A stretch of 64,000 nucleotides of DNA, taken from assembly GCA_027577595.1 (NCBI GenBank), contig JANBRJ010000028.1:113934-177933 (forward strand), written 5' to 3'. The notes below the pieces were generated by a model. It saw nothing but the letters and a program-made list of their open reading frames with translations, was not told the origin of the DNA and ran no database searches. This document shows, one piece after another, positions 61,335 through 64,000 of this stretch. Both the position numbers and the translations under genes were made by a program. The first letter of the stretch is position 1; every line of letters begins with the position of its first letter. The DNA is from Coemansia sp. RSA 487 (Eukaryota; Kickxellomycota; Kickxellomycetes; Kickxellales; Kickxellaceae).

Positions 61335-63420
61335 TTCAACACGAATCGCTCGTTTCGGATCAAACTGTTTAATAATTGGTGCAGACGACAGCCGTTCCTT
61401 CAGCTCACTAAATGCCGATTCTGCTTTGTCATTCCAAACAAACCCCTTCGTCGCCAGCAATAACCCAAGAACTCAACTGAATCCTTCAAAATCTCACTTT
61501 TCTCCGGTTTCGTACGTAGATTGTTCTCCTGCAAACGCTGGAGCACTGCATCCCAATGTTTTGCATGTTCTTCAGCATCCCTTGGATAAATCAGAATATC
61601 ATCCAAGTACACGGTGCAACACTTGCCAACCAAATTGTGTAGTGCATGATTTATCGCTCATCGCAACACCGCCGGTGCATTGGCCAGCCCAAACGGCACA
61701 GCTGTGTACTTGTACGATTTCAATTTCGTTCGGAAACCCGTCTTCGGAGTGTCCTCAGCACGAATATGCACCTAGTTATATGCCCGAACAAGATTGATCT
61801 TCGAAAACATCTGCGCGCCATGTGTCTCATCAAGCAAGTTATTAATAAGTGGCATTGGAAGCGCATCCTTAATCGTACACTTGTTCAAGCTGCGATAATC
61901 AACGCATATGCACAGTGTGCCATCCTTCTTGCGCACAAACAACACTGGAGCAGCCCAAGGCAACGTGTAGACGTGCGAATGTAACCTTTCTTCAGAAATT
62001 CGCCTATCCGTTTCTCCATCTCAGCCATCTCTGCATGTGACAAACAATACGGCGCCCTGGCGACCGGTTCAGACCCCTCTGTCATATGGGTCTTCATTTC
62101 AGGACCGCCAGGCGCAGGTCGACTGACTGGTGGCTGCTCAAGTACCTGCTTATGCTTTGGGCACAGCATAGCTAACTGAACTTCGTGACTCGTCGCCAGT
62201 GCCGCAACAGACAGCTGAGACTTCAAACTGTCCTCAGGAAATCTCACGCAAATCCAGCCCATTGAGTCGATATCGTCGTCTGTCACTAACTTTGTTACTG
62301 TATTGACTGTAAGCAGTTTGACCGCGTTCTCTGCAACAGGCGCAGCCCGAACTGCTGTTCCCGAGATTTTCCAACGCTTATCTTTTTCAGTAATAAATAC
62401 AACGTTCTCCTCGCAACGGATAACGCTCTTGTGCTCTTTCAGCCAGCTGTTACCAAGCAGAATAGCAGCCGTCGCTGGAATCACCAAACAATAAGTATTA
62501 ATGCGCAAATTGCCACCGAAATAAATAGGCAATCTGCAATACTTTGTACAGTCATGACAGTGTGCGCCATCTGCCAAAACAGTCGGTATCGACGCGTCCA
62601 AACCATACAACTGCTCCACAGGTGGGATTTGTGCAGGTGTCCCATTCAACAGACTCGTTTTGGTAAACACAGCACAACCAAGGACTTGTCAGTCCTCACA
62701 ACCTTCGGCCAGTTGTTCAGATTACAACGAGATGTAGCTGTCTTCATCACATTGATTTCAATTGGCTCCCGCTGTATTGACTTTTCGGCTGCGAAGAAGC
62801 TTCTAGTCTTTGACACAACCACATCGAGGTTATACGGTGTATTAGTCTCTGCTTCAGCAGTGAACCAATTAGAAAGCTTGATCGGAAGCTTCGCAATAGA
62901 GATATCTGTTGCAAGCCTCTATCCGACATCGTATACGCCACGCTTGCATAGGATTTTATATTCCTCAAGGAAGGTTTCAGACTCGGCTAAATTCGTCGGC
63001 GGCTTCATCTGATAAATTCGAATACTAGCGTCCAACCAATGGATCACGTCGCAATATAGTGTGACTAGAAACTCTTAATGAACTCTACACCAGAATCTCG
63101 TGGCCATTCAAGGCGCACCAATTCTCGTACTCTGATGGCTTACCTATCGGAACTTTCATCAACGCGAACGACACCAATAGATTCTTCTCGATCCGGAACA
63201 ATTTAAAAGCATATTCAGCGTGTTGCAGCCATGGACCGATCAGAACAATCTTCTTGCTTACCCCATCCGGCTGCAACTCTCGGAGAGTTTTCAAAACATG
63301 GTTAATCTCTGTAGCCGACAACGAACTTGTAGTTTCAATAGTCACCATTATCATACACGTTGCGGCAACCAACACAACAGAACAATAACCACTAAACCAT
63401 TCAACATTAGAGAAAGCGAT
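61332..63420 (-). mobile_element. Decayed Ty3/gypsy retrotransposon (gag-PR-RT fragments)
   Basis: On the minus strand the order is gag-like, protease-like, then reverse transcriptase. A gag-like piece starts near 63340 (TIETTSSLSATEINHVL). A retropepsin-like fold lies in 62670-62350 (LPIYFGGNLRINTYCLVIP, AAILLGNSWLKEHK). YCLSHAEMAEMEKRIGEF leads to RT. After a frameshift near 61970 RT continues with APVLFVRKKDGTLCICVDYR, FSKINLVRAYN, a stop where Gln is expected, a second stop, and the catalytic CCTVYLDDILIY (near 61610). After EFLGY about 60 residues of RT are lost. The text then resumes with FVWNDKAESAFSELKERL and stops matching at about 61332. RNase H, integrase and a 3' LTR are absent. 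This is a dead, truncated copy. Confidence 0.85.
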
Positions 63421-63637
63421 TTGAATTAAACTATAATAGTATAAAAGTCGGTGGTGCTATCAAGTTTCATAAAGATTGTTAGTATTTTTCAAAACGGAAC
63501 TAAAGTTCCTCCGGGGTTTTCTTCCAACAAAAAATTGACTTTTATAGCCGTCAAAGCATTCTGATAATGATGATGGCTCGCAAATTGCTCGCCTAATCGT
63601 TATCACATGAGCCGCCATCGCAATATGATTGTCTATT
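63421..63637 (-). repeat. Probable 5' LTR (promoter end) of the gypsy remnant
   Basis: Immediately upstream of the gag-like region, the minus strand has CGGCTATAAAAGTCAATTTTTT around 63550-63535, a TATA box of LTR type, about 90 bases after the inverted repeat at 63621-63655. The LTR boundaries cannot be set because the element lacks its other end. Confidence rests on position and on the mirrored copy next to it. Confidence 0.4.
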
Positions 63638-63655
63638 GTCAGAACAATCATATTG
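63621..63655. repeat. 12-bp inverted repeat at the centre of two LTR-like promoters
   Basis: CAATATGATTGT at 63621-63632 is the exact reverse complement of ACAATCATATTG at 63644-63655, with 11 bases between. Each arm is followed outward by an LTR-like TATA region. A second palindrome (GGAAGCATA...TATGCTTCC, 63659-63681) lies beside it. Confidence 0.8.
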
Positions 63656-64000
63656 TTAGGAAGCATATATTGTATGCTTCCCAATTATCTAGTTCAATTG
63701 TTGTAGTGTTTGTACGGCTATAAAAGCCAGTTTTTTTTATGAAAATTAAAGACGAGGAGCTTTAGTTTTATCTGCTCTCTTGATATTCTTGTGAAAAGTG
63801 ATATATCAATATCACAAGTGTTCCCAAGCTAAAGAACGAAAAGAGAATGTGTGCCTGATTAGGAAAGGCAGCATGACATTGATGACTCAATGTTAGCCAA
63901 TGCTATATAACGACCAAAGGGCATTTGTTTTTCCTTTTCACTTTTGTTTCTCCTTGGCTTTCCTTTGACATTTTATTTCTACTAGTAACACCGAATACAC
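63644..64000 (+). repeat. Second LTR-like promoter in opposite orientation, running off the window
   Basis: The plus strand reads CGGCTATAAAAGCCAGTTTT at 63715-63734, nearly the same as the minus-strand TATA region of the neighbouring gypsy LTR (CGGCTATAAAAGTCAATTTT). It stands about the same distance from the shared inverted repeat. It suggests a second, related element oriented rightward and continuing beyond base 64000. No ORF follows within the window. Confidence 0.4.

Overview
The window is nuclear DNA of a fungus. It carries ERMES, SNF1/AMPK, H/ACA snoRNP, inositol-pyrophosphate kinase and mitochondrial-maintenance genes. They are compact, usually read in one frame, and separated by AT-rich spacers. 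The few introns I can see are short or lie in 5' leaders, with GTAAGT/GTGAGT donors and CTGAC/CTAAC-like branch points. These features, together with an IucA/IucC-type siderophore synthetase and two broken genes whose patterns resemble early-diverging fungi, suggest Zoopagomycota/Kickxellomycotina (Coemansia or Linderina relatives). That placement is inference and was not tested.

Layout. 0-16 kb is housekeeping: a gene cut by the left edge (-), MMM1 (+), KCS1-like inositol polyphosphate kinase (-), SET5-like SET/MYND protein (+), mitochondrial rhomboid PCP1 (-), RPL4 chaperone ACL4 (+) and a small unknown gene (-). 16.5-26 kb is a decayed island. It holds two coiled-coil genes broken by stops and frame changes, a GT25-type glycosyltransferase that has lost its acidic metal-binding segment, an internally deleted Tc1-like transposase, and long gene-free AT-rich DNA. 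26-42 kb is functional again: a secreted Cys-rich GPI-type protein, a membrane/FN3/coiled-coil protein, HEM14, NCA2, a DUF229 membrane phosphatase-like protein, a seven-TM receptor-like protein and GAR1. 42-60 kb holds a TMEM42-type membrane protein, a large disordered protein, the siderophore synthetase, ZWF1, a Q/H-rich zinc-finger protein, two-exon SNF1, a small helical protein and a VHS-GAT adaptor. 60-64 kb is mobile-element debris: a tRNA-like fragment with a perfect B box, a decayed DDE transposase, and a decayed Ty3/gypsy element that ends in what look like two head-to-head LTR promoters.

Mitochondrial and energy functions recur: MMM1, PCP1, NCA2, HEM14, ZWF1 and SNF1. I see no sign that they form a cluster. 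Most neighbours are convergent pairs with 110-140 bp between stop codons, or divergent pairs sharing 0.4-2.3 kb. The most unusual intact gene is the NIS siderophore synthetase at 46172-48145. The most unusual structural feature is the head-to-head LTR-like arrangement near 63.64 kb.
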